From: Bacteroidota bacterium
GTDB taxonomy: Bacteria; Bacteroidota; Bacteroidia; Cytophagales; Cyclobacteriaceae
DNA length: 22,393 bases
Assembly: GCA_023431285.1 (NCBI GenBank)
Contig: JAEYXN010000158.1
Coordinates: forward strand, 1 to 22,393
Direction of reading: 5' to 3'
The number at the start of each line of letters is the position of its first letter. Within the stretch, counting starts at the first letter, position 1. The position numbers were made by a program, and so were the translations under genes. This document shows, in pieces, positions 1-7,523 of this stretch. Below the pieces are notes generated by a model, which searched no databases, had not been told where the DNA came from, and saw only the letters and a list, made by a program, of their open reading frames with translations.

Positions 1-21
1 GTATTATGATGATAAGAAAAT

Positions 22-29
22 TATCTTTG
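22..29 (+). promoter_or_regulatory. Candidate Bacteroidota -7 promoter box for the lytic transglycosylase gene
   Basis: TATCTTTG matches the Bacteroidota sigma-A -7 consensus TAnnTTTG exactly and lies 30 bases before the ATG at 60, so the leader would be about 25 bases. The matching -33 TTG element would fall at or beyond the left edge of the window and cannot be checked. Confidence 0.5.
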
Positions 30-59
30 TAGACGTTATTTGATCAGTAACAGCTTTTT

Positions 60-1952
60 ATGAAGTTATTCCTGGCGCTATTTTTTGCTGCGACGACGAT
101 CGCGAGCGCGCAAAGCATCGAAGTTCCGCACAAACTTCAGTTTGCTGACCTTACGCTGACTATTCGCGATGACGCCCGGCGTGAGATCCAGAAAGACGTG
201 GATGCTCTCACGCGTTACCCAAAATCATTCAATGTGAAGGTGGAACGCGCGCGGACATTCTTCCCGGTGATTGAGAAGATCTTCGCCGAAGAGAACGTCC
301 CGGACGATTTCAAGTATCTCGTTATTCAGGAAAGTGCTCTGGTGGCGGATGCAGTGTCCACTTCCAACGCAGTCGGCTACTGGCAATTCAAGGATTTCAC
401 CGCTATTGAAATGGGACTTCGCGTCGATCGTGATATCGATGAGCGGATGAATATTGTCTCTGCTACGAGAGCGGCAGCGAGATACATCAAGAAGAACAAT
501 TCCATATTCAATAACTGGTTGTATGCTCTTCAGTCCTATCAAATGGGCGCAGGTGGTGTGATGAGAAGCGAGAAGAACACCCGGTCAGGAGAAAAGAAAA
601 TTGATATTACGGGGAACACTTACTGGTATGTGAAGAAGTACCTCGCTCATAAGATCGCCTATGAAGGGTTTACCAAAGGAGAGCCAGAGATCAAAGTGGT
701 TTCTTATCCGACGATCACTGACAAGCGCACGCTTTCTGACATAGGGCGGGAGATGAATGTGGATATTGAAGAGCTGAAGTTGTACAACAAATGGTTGAAG
801 GGCAACCGCATCCCTGAGGATCGCACTTATGCGGTGATGATTCCTGTGAAGGGAGATCCTAGCGGACTTAAACTTCCTGAGGCTACACCACTCGCGACAA
901 CGGTTGGGCTGAATTCAAACTCTACCAAGGCGCCGACCGTGAAGACGGCTCTTGAGAAGATCAAGATCAACGGTATTGTCGCTGTGCGTGCCAGAGAGAA
1001 GGAAACGCCGACAGCCCTTGCGGCTCGTGCCGGTGTTGATCTGTCAGCATTCCTGAAGTGGAACGATATTTCCATCAGCGATCCGATCACAAGCGGATCA
1101 TATTATTTGCTTGGAAAGAAGCGTAATCGCGCTACGCAGGCTTATCACAAAGTATCTCCGGGTGAGACTTTATGGTCTGTGAGTCAGCAATACGGTGTGC
1201 AGATCAAGAGATTAAGGAAATTCAACAGGCTTTCGGAGGGAGAGGAAGTCACAGCAGGAACAACACTCTGGCTGGCGACGCAACGTCCGAAGGATGAGCC
1301 GGCGCAGAAGAGTTTTGATCGTCCTGTGGAGGTGAACGAGAATGAAACGTTTGCCTGGGATGTGACGCCAGCTGCATCTTCAGAGGGTTCGAAGCAAACT
1401 ATTGCAGTGAAGCCGATCGAGGTCGTGGTAGTCAGTGATTCTTCAGCGGTCCCGCCAATCAAGAATGATGTTATCATGGCGGACACTCCATCTGAGCAGA
1501 TCAAAACGGCCACGGATTCTGTGATCCAGGCTCCTGTATCAGAGCAGATGTCTGTAGTGACGATCCCATCTGATTCAGTGGTTTCAGTTCCTGTTGTAGA
1601 AACACCTTTAGAGAAGAAAGAGGTGCATGTGGTACAGCCGAAGGAAACGCTTTATGCGATAGCCCGTCAGTATGGTGTTGGCGTGATGGATCTTGTGAAC
1701 TGGAACAACCTGGACCTTCAGCAAGGCATCCGTCCCGGTCAGGAGTTACAGGTGACCGCCCCTTCTGAAAGTGCAATTGCAGAAGAAGAGCAGCCTATTG
1801 CGATGAACATCGTACATGAAGTAAAGCCTACGGATACTGTATACAGCATCGCCAGGAAGTACGGAGTTACCATCAAAGAGTTGATGGAATGGAATAATAA
1901 GCGGGATTTCAATCTCGCTGTTGGCGAAAAGCTGAAGATCATTAAAAGGTAG
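60..1952 (+). CDS. MltD-like membrane/periplasmic lytic transglycosylase with multiple LysM domains
   Basis: Predicted peptidoglycan lytic transglycosylase, cleaving the MurNAc-GlcNAc bond of cell-wall glycan in the periplasm. A signal peptide (residues 1-17, cleavage after ASA) is followed by an SLT domain at about 65-200. Its catalytic glutamate is E91 in the motif IQESAL, and the downstream GYWQF and ALQSYQMGAGG motifs are typical of the MltD/Slt family. Three clear LysM peptidoglycan-binding repeats follow at about 364-405, 523-565 and 586-628. Two weaker LysM-like stretches are visible at about 228-262 and 305-355. A Ser/Thr/Val/Pro-rich linker (about 415-520) separates the first clear LysM from the last two. 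The length, 630 residues, is long for MltD but usual for Bacteroidota versions. It has its own promoter and a hairpin after it, so it is probably monocistronic. The family is certain; the exact linkage preference is not visible. Confidence 0.93.
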   Translation: MKLFLALFFAATTIASAQSIEVPHKLQFADLTLTIRDDARREIQKDVDALTRYPKSFNVKVERARTFFPVIEKIFAEENVPDDFKYLVIQESALVADAVSTSNAVGYWQFKDFTAIEMGLRVDRDIDERMNIVSATRAAARYIKKNNSIFNNWLYALQSYQMGAGGVMRSEKNTRSGEKKIDITGNTYWYVKKYLAHKIAYEGFTKGEPEIKVVSYPTITDKRTLSDIGREMNVDIEELKLYNKWLKGNRIPEDRTYAVMIPVKGDPSGLKLPEATPLATTVGLNSNSTKAPTVKTALEKIKINGIVAVRAREKETPTALAARAGVDLSAFLKWNDISISDPITSGSYYLLGKKRNRATQAYHKVSPGETLWSVSQQYGVQIKRLRKFNRLSEGEEVTAGTTLWLATQRPKDEPAQKSFDRPVEVNENETFAWDVTPAASSEGSKQTIAVKPIEVVVVSDSSAVPPIKNDVIMADTPSEQIKTATDSVIQAPVSEQMSVVTIPSDSVVSVPVVETPLEKKEVHVVQPKETLYAIARQYGVGVMDLVNWNNLDLQQGIRPGQELQVTAPSESAIAEEEQPIAMNIVHEVKPTDTVYSIARKYGVTIKELMEWNNKRDFNLAVGEKLKIIKR

Positions 1953-1977
1953 TCAGCTCGTTTTATTCGATTTTCTT

Positions 1978-2006
1978 CAAATTATTACGCCCGCGGCGTG
2001 AATTTG
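1978..2006 (+). terminator. Intergenic hairpin between the transglycosylase and response-regulator genes
   Basis: CAAATT (1978-1983) pairs with AATTTG (2001-2006), and the inner arm ACGCC (1987-1991) pairs with GGCGT (1995-1999) around a three-base CGC loop. A T-G pair and a two-base bulge lie between the arms. It starts 26 bases after the stop codon. There is no downstream T-run, so it may end transcription poorly or mainly protect the 3' end. Its position is visible; its terminator role is inferred. Confidence 0.4.
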
Positions 2007-2038
2007 GCAGACGCGTTACCATATTTTGCAAAAAAGGA

Positions 2039-2046
2039 TATTTTTG
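2039..2046 (+). promoter_or_regulatory. Candidate -7 promoter box for the response regulator
   Basis: TATTTTTG matches TAnnTTTG fully. At a 19-base spacing the -33 position carries TTAC (2016-2019), a weak match to TTTG. The predicted start of transcription near 2053 gives a leader of about 40 bases before the ATG at 2094. Confidence 0.45.
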
Positions 2047-2093
2047 TGATGGCTGTATAGAACAGAGTAGTTGAACTTAGCCTAATTTTTTTG

Positions 2094-2510
2094 ATGCAAA
2101 CGGAAACAACGAAAGCCATAGACCTTGTCATGCTTGTTGACGATAACGACACTGATAATTTTATCAGTAAGCGCATTATCGAGATCACTAAGTTCGCTAA
2201 ACGGGTAGAAGTCAAAGGTTCCGGGAAAGCCGCTTTGGATTATCTCCGTGAAAACCAGAATACCGCCGAGAACCTTCCCAGCCTTATTTTTTTGGATATC
2301 AACATGCCTATCGTCGATGGGTTCGTATTTCTGTATGAGTTCGAGAAGTTTAACGAGCTTGTTCGTAACAAATGCAAGGTGATCATTCTCTCCAGTTCTG
2401 ACAACAAACGTGATATTGACAAGATTGTCAACAACAACCACGTGATCAAATTCATCACCAAGCCGCTTACTGAGGTGGCCCTCGATGAAATTAAGCTGAA
2501 TAATATCTGA
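2094..2510 (+). CDS. Single-domain CheY-like response regulator
   Basis: A stand-alone receiver (REC) domain of 138 residues with no output domain. It is a cytosolic phospho-acceptor that would relay a signal from a histidine kinase to a partner protein. The acidic pair D16/D17, the phospho-acceptor D68 in LDINMP, the Ser-rich switch segment IILSSS and the conserved lysine in FITKP are all present, so the domain should be active. I chose the ATG at 2094; a TTG directly before it (2091) is less likely. No kinase is encoded nearby, so its partner is unknown. Single-domain regulators of this Rcp1-like type are common in Bacteroidota, often fed by orphan hybrid kinases. It is separated from the next gene by 58 bases that hold an inverted repeat. 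Confidence 0.93.
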   Translation: MQTETTKAIDLVMLVDDNDTDNFISKRIIEITKFAKRVEVKGSGKAALDYLRENQNTAENLPSLIFLDINMPIVDGFVFLYEFEKFNELVRNKCKVIILSSSDNKRDIDKIVNNNHVIKFITKPLTEVALDEIKLNNI

Positions 2511-2532
2511 AAAAGGACATTTCCCGGGAACG

Positions 2533-2559
2533 ATTTAGACGCGATATTGCGGTCTAAAT
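2533..2559. repeat. 8-bp inverted repeat just before the DUF3078 gene
   Basis: ATTTAGAC (2533-2540) and GTCTAAAT (2552-2559) are exact reverse complements around an 11-base spacer, GCGATATTGCG. The right arm ends nine bases before the GTG start at 2569. It could be an operator for a dimeric regulator, or an RNA hairpin acting on start-codon access or as a weak terminator for the gene upstream. Only the symmetry is seen. Confidence 0.5.
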
Positions 2560-2568
2560 TGAAAAGCC

Positions 2569-3477
2569 GTGAAACAGTTTCAACTTACTCTCCTTTTTAT
2601 TTGCGCAAGCGTTACTTTTTCTGCTGCGCAGATAGTGCGAATTGACTCGTTATCAAATTGGCGTAAGAAGCTAATCGCCAATGTCAACCTGAACCAGGCT
2701 TCGTTCTCGTCGAACTGGAAAGCCGGTGGTATTAACTCTGTCGGATTAAATGCTCTCTTCAATTACAAAGCGAACTATGCGAGCGGAAAAGATTCCTGGG
2801 ACAATGAAATAGATTTTATGTATGGATTCATGAGGAATGAAGGCCAGGGCTTCCGCAAGAATATCGACAGGATCTTCCTTGACACCAAATACGGATACAA
2901 GCTTTCTTCCAAGTGGAGTGCATTCACATCGCTGAACTTCCTATCGCAATTCAGCAAAGGTTACAAGTATGAGGACGACGCGCTGGGAGTGGAGCAAAGC
3001 CTTCTGATCTCAGATATATTTGCCCCTGCATTCATTACATCTGCATGGGGTCTTGAGTATGCACCCTCCACATTCTTCAAGTTGAGACTCTCTCCGTTCG
3101 CTCCCAGAATTACGATCGTTCAGGATCCCGAGCGTTTCTTTGAAACCGTTGGACCGGAACCTTATGGTGTTGAACCTGGTGAGACCACCCGCTTTGAGTG
3201 GCTTGCATTCCAGTTAATGGCAGATTTCAATAAAGACATTGCGGAGAATGTTAACTTCAAGTGGCGCTACATGATGTACGCAAATTACGAGACACTTGAA
3301 ATGAAGACCATCGACCATCGCCTTGACCTTTCGTTCAATGTGAAAGCAGGTAGATTTATCAATGTTGGTCTGGGAGGTATTCTCCTATATGACTTTGACC
3401 AGGATTCAGGAGCGCAGATTAGTCAGGTATTCAACATCGGATTTTCGTACACGTTTAGAAACTTCGCTGAAGAGTAA
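2569..3477 (+). CDS. DUF3078 family outer-membrane beta-barrel-like protein
   Basis: Secreted protein of 302 residues with a signal peptide (1-20, cleavage after SAA). It matches the Bacteroidota-restricted DUF3078 family, recognised by the N-terminal pattern NWRKKLIANVNLNQASFSSNW followed in the mature part by alternating amphipathic, aromatic-rich strands. The pattern continues to the C-terminus (FNIGFSYTFRNF), as expected for an outer-membrane barrel. The precise function of the family is unknown. The start is a GTG at 2569; it is favoured because it gives a complete signal peptide directly after the inverted repeat. It is followed after 11 bases by the DUF853 ATPase and probably opens a four-gene transcription unit running to 7487. 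Confidence 0.85.
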   Translation: MKQFQLTLLFICASVTFSAAQIVRIDSLSNWRKKLIANVNLNQASFSSNWKAGGINSVGLNALFNYKANYASGKDSWDNEIDFMYGFMRNEGQGFRKNIDRIFLDTKYGYKLSSKWSAFTSLNFLSQFSKGYKYEDDALGVEQSLLISDIFAPAFITSAWGLEYAPSTFFKLRLSPFAPRITIVQDPERFFETVGPEPYGVEPGETTRFEWLAFQLMADFNKDIAENVNFKWRYMMYANYETLEMKTIDHRLDLSFNVKAGRFINVGLGGILLYDFDQDSGAQISQVFNIGFSYTFRNFAEE

Positions 3478-3488
3478 TCCCACAGACC

Positions 3489-5045
3489 ATGTCAAAAGAG
3501 GCATTCATCGGTTCGATCACGAAATCTTATACAACGTCGCTCCCATCGATTTACCTGGGCGCGGGTGTTCTCAATGGAGAAATACTTTCTGATGCAAAAG
3601 TTCATCTCACGTTGAGGATGATGAATCGTCATGGTCTTGTCACCGGTGCCACGGGCTCCGGGAAAACACGGACGTTACAATTGATGGCTGAGCAGCTTTC
3701 GGCAGCCGGTGTCCCTGTGTTTATGCCGGACATGAAAGGTGACCTTTCCGGGATGGCGAAAGCAGCGACGCCGGATGCAAAGATTCAGGAACGCGTGGAC
3801 GCACTCGGCATTCAGTACACTCCCGCCGAGTTCCCTGTAGAGTTGTTCTCACTCACCGGTAAAGCGGGTGCTCAGATGCGCGCAACGGTTACAGAATTCG
3901 GTCCCGTCCTGCTGAGTAAGATTCTTGATCTCAATGATACTCAAACCGGAGTGCTGAATATTCTATTCAAGTATGCCGATGACAAGAACCTTGCTGTTGT
4001 TGATTTCAATGACCTCAAGAAGGTTCTTCAATATCTAACGGATGGGCCAGGCGCTGCCGAAATAAAAAATGATTACGGTAAGATCTCCTCTGCGACTTCG
4101 AGTACCATCCTGAGAAAGATAGTATCATTGGAACAACAGGGTGTCCACCAGATCTTCGGTGAACCAAGTTTCGAAGTGGAGGATCTTCTTGAAAAAGTGG
4201 ATGGCAAAGGAGTCATAACGTTACTGAACGTATCCGACATCCAGGGTCAGCCTGCTGTTTTCTCGACATTCATGCTGGCGTTACTCGCGGAATTGTATCA
4301 GCGCCTCCCGGAAGCCGGTGATCTTGATAAACCGAAGCTGATCTTTTTCCTTGACGAAGCGCACCTGCTGTTTAAGGACGCTCCGAAAGCGTTTATGGAT
4401 CAGATCGACCAGGTGATACGTTTGATTCGTTCAAAAGGGGTAGGGGTTTTCTTCTGTACACAGCTTACGCAGGATGTTCCCGCGAATGTGCTGTCGCAGT
4501 TGGGTAACAGAGTACATCACGTTATCAGGGCCTTCACACCGAATGATGTGAAGGCATTGAAAGAGACTGTGAAGACGTTTCCGTCGTCGGTGTATTATGA
4601 CATGGAGAAGCAGTTCACGCAGCTTGGAACAGGACAAGCCTTTATAACGGTTCTCAATGAGAAAGGTATTCCCACTGAAACGGTGGTGACACACCTTGCG
4701 CCTCCTGCGTCGGTGATGGGACCTCTGAGTGCGGATGAGTATGCGGACCGTATCAAACAATCTGATTCTTACAAGAAGTATAAAGACGACGCCGATCCTC
4801 AAAGTGCGTTCGAGATTTTGTCTGAGAGGATGAAGAATCACGAGGAGATGCAGTCCAGTTCAACGCGTCAGTCTGGTCAGAACGGGCGAACAACGCGTCG
4901 GCAGGAGAAGTCTACCTTTGATGAAGTGATGGGTTCGCCTGTTGCCAAGCAGGTAGGCAGAGAAATCGTTCGGGGTGTGTTTGGAATGTTATTTGGCACT
5001 GCGCCAAGGCGTACGACGAAGAAGCGCGGTGGCATATTCGGATAA
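3489..5045 (+). CDS. HerA/YjgR-type P-loop ATPase (DUF853, helicase HerA-like)
   Basis: Cytosolic ATPase of 518 residues related to E. coli YjgR. This is the DUF853/HerA-like C-terminal family in the HerA-FtsK superfamily, which pumps or remodels DNA or protein substrates; the physiological role of YjgR proteins is not settled. The Walker A motif GATGSGKT is at 53-60 and Walker B at 285-290 (FFLDE, D289/E290), followed by HLLF. The family's PDMKGDLSG motif after Walker A and the C-terminal segment DEVMGSPVAKQVGREIVRG are both present. The length is normal for the family. No NurA nuclease is next to it, which argues against a classical HerA-NurA end-resection pair. It sits between an outer-membrane protein gene and a small hypothetical gene, with short gaps of 11 and 16 bases, so co-transcription is likely. 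Confidence 0.93.
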   Translation: MSKEAFIGSITKSYTTSLPSIYLGAGVLNGEILSDAKVHLTLRMMNRHGLVTGATGSGKTRTLQLMAEQLSAAGVPVFMPDMKGDLSGMAKAATPDAKIQERVDALGIQYTPAEFPVELFSLTGKAGAQMRATVTEFGPVLLSKILDLNDTQTGVLNILFKYADDKNLAVVDFNDLKKVLQYLTDGPGAAEIKNDYGKISSATSSTILRKIVSLEQQGVHQIFGEPSFEVEDLLEKVDGKGVITLLNVSDIQGQPAVFSTFMLALLAELYQRLPEAGDLDKPKLIFFLDEAHLLFKDAPKAFMDQIDQVIRLIRSKGVGVFFCTQLTQDVPANVLSQLGNRVHHVIRAFTPNDVKALKETVKTFPSSVYYDMEKQFTQLGTGQAFITVLNEKGIPTETVVTHLAPPASVMGPLSADEYADRIKQSDSYKKYKDDADPQSAFEILSERMKNHEEMQSSSTRQSGQNGRTTRRQEKSTFDEVMGSPVAKQVGREIVRGVFGMLFGTAPRRTTKKRGGIFG

Positions 5046-5061
5046 GAAAGACTTTTGTATT

Positions 5062-5514
5062 ATGTGGGAGGACGAGGATCAGGATCAAAATGACAACAAC
5101 GATTGTGATCCCGAGAAGGAACGCAAACGTGTTGAATCCCTGCCGATCTTTCAGAAAGCTGAAGAGATCCGTGATCTTACGCGTCGCATAATTGAATCAA
5201 TTGACGACGAGCGCGTGAGGATGATCCACATGAACACAATGCTGGAAGATTCCATTGTAATCCCTGAACGCATTGCAGCTGCGGAAGCCATTGATGATTT
5301 TGTAGGGAAGATGGAAAACGCCACCATTGTTAAGATCCATGCCCGAAGCTTGCGCAACCAGTCAGAATCCCTTTTGTTCGACGGTGCGCTTCCTAAAGAC
5401 TATCTCATACTTCTGAAAAAGGAAATAGAGCTTTTCCGCAAGCTGTTCATTGAATGGGTCCGTTCTTTCGATAGTTCCAGGGCAAAAGATGATGGTTGGG
5501 GATTATTCTTTTGA
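5062..5514 (+). CDS. Small helical hypothetical protein
   Basis: I do not recognise this protein of 150 residues. It opens with a highly acidic, Asp/Asn-rich stretch (residues 1-20). Three or four amphipathic helices follow (about 28-55, 64-84, 90-110, 117-135), which suggests a small helical bundle. No signal peptide or membrane segment is visible, so it is probably cytosolic. I chose the ATG at 5062 (MWEDEDQD). A longer reading from 4975 is open, but it would overlap the C-terminus of the ATPase by 71 bases and its extra residues look like out-of-frame sequence. The gene starts 16 bases after the ATPase and its end overlaps the most upstream start of the receptor gene, so it is probably translated as part of the same operon. 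Confidence 0.75.
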   Translation: MWEDEDQDQNDNNDCDPEKERKRVESLPIFQKAEEIRDLTRRIIESIDDERVRMIHMNTMLEDSIVIPERIAAAEAIDDFVGKMENATIVKIHARSLRNQSESLLFDGALPKDYLILLKKEIELFRKLFIEWVRSFDSSRAKDDGWGLFF

Positions 5515-7487
5515 GGAGTGGGAACCAGCTGATTTTCATTAGGGTTCAACGAATAGGATTTCTACTTTACCGCAAAATTCAGCGCTTGGCCCGGTCACTG
5601 ATCTTATTGCTATTATTTTCAACGTTTTTCATAAGATCCGTTGCGCAGCCTGCTTTGCTTATCAGCGACACGATCGATCAGCAGTTCTTTGTATTCAGCG
5701 CCATTGAATATTTCGAGGATCCCGATGGAAACATCGACGTAAATGATATCGTGTCTGGAAAATATGATGACAGGTTTAAACCCAGTGCTCTTTATAATCC
5801 AACCAATACGAATAAATCGTCGGCGTACTGGCACCGGATCAAAGTAAAACACAATTCATCCTCGACAAAGAACTGGTACATCGAGTTCTTCGATCAGACG
5901 ATCGACTACATAGAATTCTATTCTCCTGTTGGAAACGGGAAGTACCGGAAAGACCTGTTTGGTGATCAGCTTCCTTTTGAGTCCAGGTTTCTTCCTCACA
6001 AGAATTTCATTGTGCCCCTTGATAATTCGTCAGACGATGAGGTGACTTATTATTTCAGAGTGAAGTCTGAACAGCGTGCCGACGTCATTGTGGTTCTGCG
6101 CTCAGGCCAATGGTTATTTCATTACGCCACGGACGAGTATTTTTTCTTTGGCATTTTCTACGGAATGATTCTCGTATTCAGCTTCTATAATCTTTTGATG
6201 TATGCAGCGGTCCGCGAGAGCCATTATCTGCTTTATGTGCTCTATCTGGTAAGCATTGGACTTTTTGAAATGAGCGCCGACGGAATCAGTTACCAGTACT
6301 TATGGCCCAATGCGCCGGTTTGGAATCAATATGCAGTGGGGATCGCGCAGTTCGCAGCATCGTGTCTGTCCCTCTTCTTTACAGTGTCGATCCTGCATCT
6401 GCGGAAGAATCACCGGTCGTTGTATAATCTGGCCGTGGGGGCGGTTATCTTCCGCACTATTGTATTCATCCTTAGCCTGACCATCTTCCCGCAGTGGTTT
6501 ACTTTCAAACCTTTTGAGTTCATCCCGCTTCTCGCGGCTTTCTATATCGGCATCCGATGTCTGGTAAAAGGTTATCGGTACGCCAGGTTTATTGTGGTAG
6601 GATACTCCTTCCTGTTATTCGGGATCACTACCAAGCTGCTGCTTTACTTTGGATTTAACTGGATGCCTTTCGGGTCTGTGTCTCACTACAGTCTGGGCTT
6701 TGCATTCATTATGGAGATGATGTTCCTGAGTTTCGCTATCAGTGATAAGATCCGGTTGTTGCGTGTTGAGAAAGCGGAGGCACAGGAAAGGATTATTGAG
6801 CAGTTGAAAGAAAACCAGCATTTGAAGGACACGCTTAATGAGGAGCTGGAACACCAGGTGAAGATCAAGACCCGGGAGCTGGTGGAGAAGTCGGAACATA
6901 TTGAGGAGCAAAACGGGAGGCTGGAGGAGGCCAATGCGAGGCTGGAGCGTCAGTCGCGGGAGATCGAGGCAATGAATGCTTTGTTGGCGAAAGACAATAT
7001 CCAGCTGAAGCATGATGTGGCGGAGGTCAAGGAAGCGCGTATTTTGTCGAAGGAGGTTGATTTCGAAGAGTTTAGTGCGATGTATCCGGACGATGAAAGT
7101 TGTCTGAGGTTTATGGCAGAGATCAAGTGGACGGATGAGTTTTCGTGCCGGAGGTGTAGCCATCCTCATTTCAGTGCAGGGAGAAGCTCGTATAGCAGAC
7201 GGTGTTCGAAGTGCGGTTATGATGAATCTGTTACGGCGTACACGCTTCTACAGAATACCAGGCTACCCATCAACAAGGCGTTCTACCTTATTTTTCTTGT
7301 CTATTCTTCAAAGGGGAATATATCTTCCCATAAGCTCTCTGAGATACTTTCGATTCGTCAAAGCACGTGCTGGGCGTATAGCGCGAAGGTTAAGAAGGCG
7401 ATGAAGGAACGTCGAAAGCATAGTGTTTCTGATTCTGATGAAGGATGGAAATCCATTCTTCTTGAAGAGATGACCGAAAACGTGTGA
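5496..7487 (+). CDS. 7TM-DISM receptor fused to an IS1595-type transposase zinc-ribbon DNA-binding region
   Basis: Membrane receptor of up to 663 residues with an unusual output. After a hydrophobic signal segment (about 31-51, ending VAQ) comes a periplasmic 7TMR-DISMED2 domain (about 55-200; AYWHRIKV, FGDQLPFESR, YYFRVKSE). This family is predicted to adopt a carbohydrate-binding-like jelly roll. Seven hydrophobic helices (7TM-DISM) span about 215-415, and a long charged coiled coil spans about 418-520. The C-terminus (about 526-645) resembles the N-terminal part of IS1595/ISXO2 transposases: YPDDESCLRF, then a zinc ribbon with C551-x2-C554 and C570-x2-C573, then a helical region (TRLPINKAFYLIFL, SSKGNIS, LSIRQSTCWAY). 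The DDE catalytic domain is absent. No in-frame ATG exists near the 5' end. TTG at 5496, TTG at 5511 or a later near-cognate codon are possible starts, so the first 30 residues are uncertain. It overlaps the preceding gene. Confidence 0.87.
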   Translation: MGIILLRSGNQLIFIRVQRIGFLLYRKIQRLARSLILLLLFSTFFIRSVAQPALLISDTIDQQFFVFSAIEYFEDPDGNIDVNDIVSGKYDDRFKPSALYNPTNTNKSSAYWHRIKVKHNSSSTKNWYIEFFDQTIDYIEFYSPVGNGKYRKDLFGDQLPFESRFLPHKNFIVPLDNSSDDEVTYYFRVKSEQRADVIVVLRSGQWLFHYATDEYFFFGIFYGMILVFSFYNLLMYAAVRESHYLLYVLYLVSIGLFEMSADGISYQYLWPNAPVWNQYAVGIAQFAASCLSLFFTVSILHLRKNHRSLYNLAVGAVIFRTIVFILSLTIFPQWFTFKPFEFIPLLAAFYIGIRCLVKGYRYARFIVVGYSFLLFGITTKLLLYFGFNWMPFGSVSHYSLGFAFIMEMMFLSFAISDKIRLLRVEKAEAQERIIEQLKENQHLKDTLNEELEHQVKIKTRELVEKSEHIEEQNGRLEEANARLERQSREIEAMNALLAKDNIQLKHDVAEVKEARILSKEVDFEEFSAMYPDDESCLRFMAEIKWTDEFSCRRCSHPHFSAGRSSYSRRCSKCGYDESVTAYTLLQNTRLPINKAFYLIFLVYSSKGNISSHKLSEILSIRQSTCWAYSAKVKKAMKERRKHSVSDSDEGWKSILLEEMTENV

Positions 7488-7523
7488 AATCGATAATTTT
7501 TTGTCTCTGTATTTCAACACGTT
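7479..7523. repeat. 12-bp near-perfect inverted repeat across the receptor gene's stop codon
   Basis: AACGTGTGAAAT (7479-7490) pairs with ATTTCAACACGTT (7511-7523) over 12 base pairs with a single bulged A (7516). The 20-base loop (7491-7510) holds a run of six T. The left arm contains the TGA stop codon. It could be an RNA hairpin at the 3' end of the receptor message or a DNA operator; there is no T-run after the right arm as a classical terminator would have. Confidence 0.55.

Noticed and set aside
3489..5045. A HerA-NurA phage-defence or DNA-end-resection pair
   Set aside because: The ATPase has the YjgR/DUF853 form and no NurA-like nuclease, SIR2 or other defence partner is adjacent; the small neighbour has no visible nuclease motif.
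4975..5061. A 29-codon N-terminal extension of the small helical protein
   Set aside because: It overlaps the end of the DUF853 gene, and its Cys/Arg-rich residues look like out-of-frame ATPase sequence; ATG at 5062 is a cleaner start.
6615..7169. 184-codon minus-strand open frame opposite the receptor's membrane and coiled-coil part
   Set aside because: The Leu/Gln/His-rich product is the mirror of Glu/Lys/Gln codons in the coiled coil; the plus-strand protein has clear domains across the same bases.
7071..7487. An IS1595-family insertion sequence
   Set aside because: Only the zinc-ribbon and following helices are present, in frame with the receptor; there is no DDE catalytic domain, no target duplication, and no recognisable terminal repeats bounding an element.
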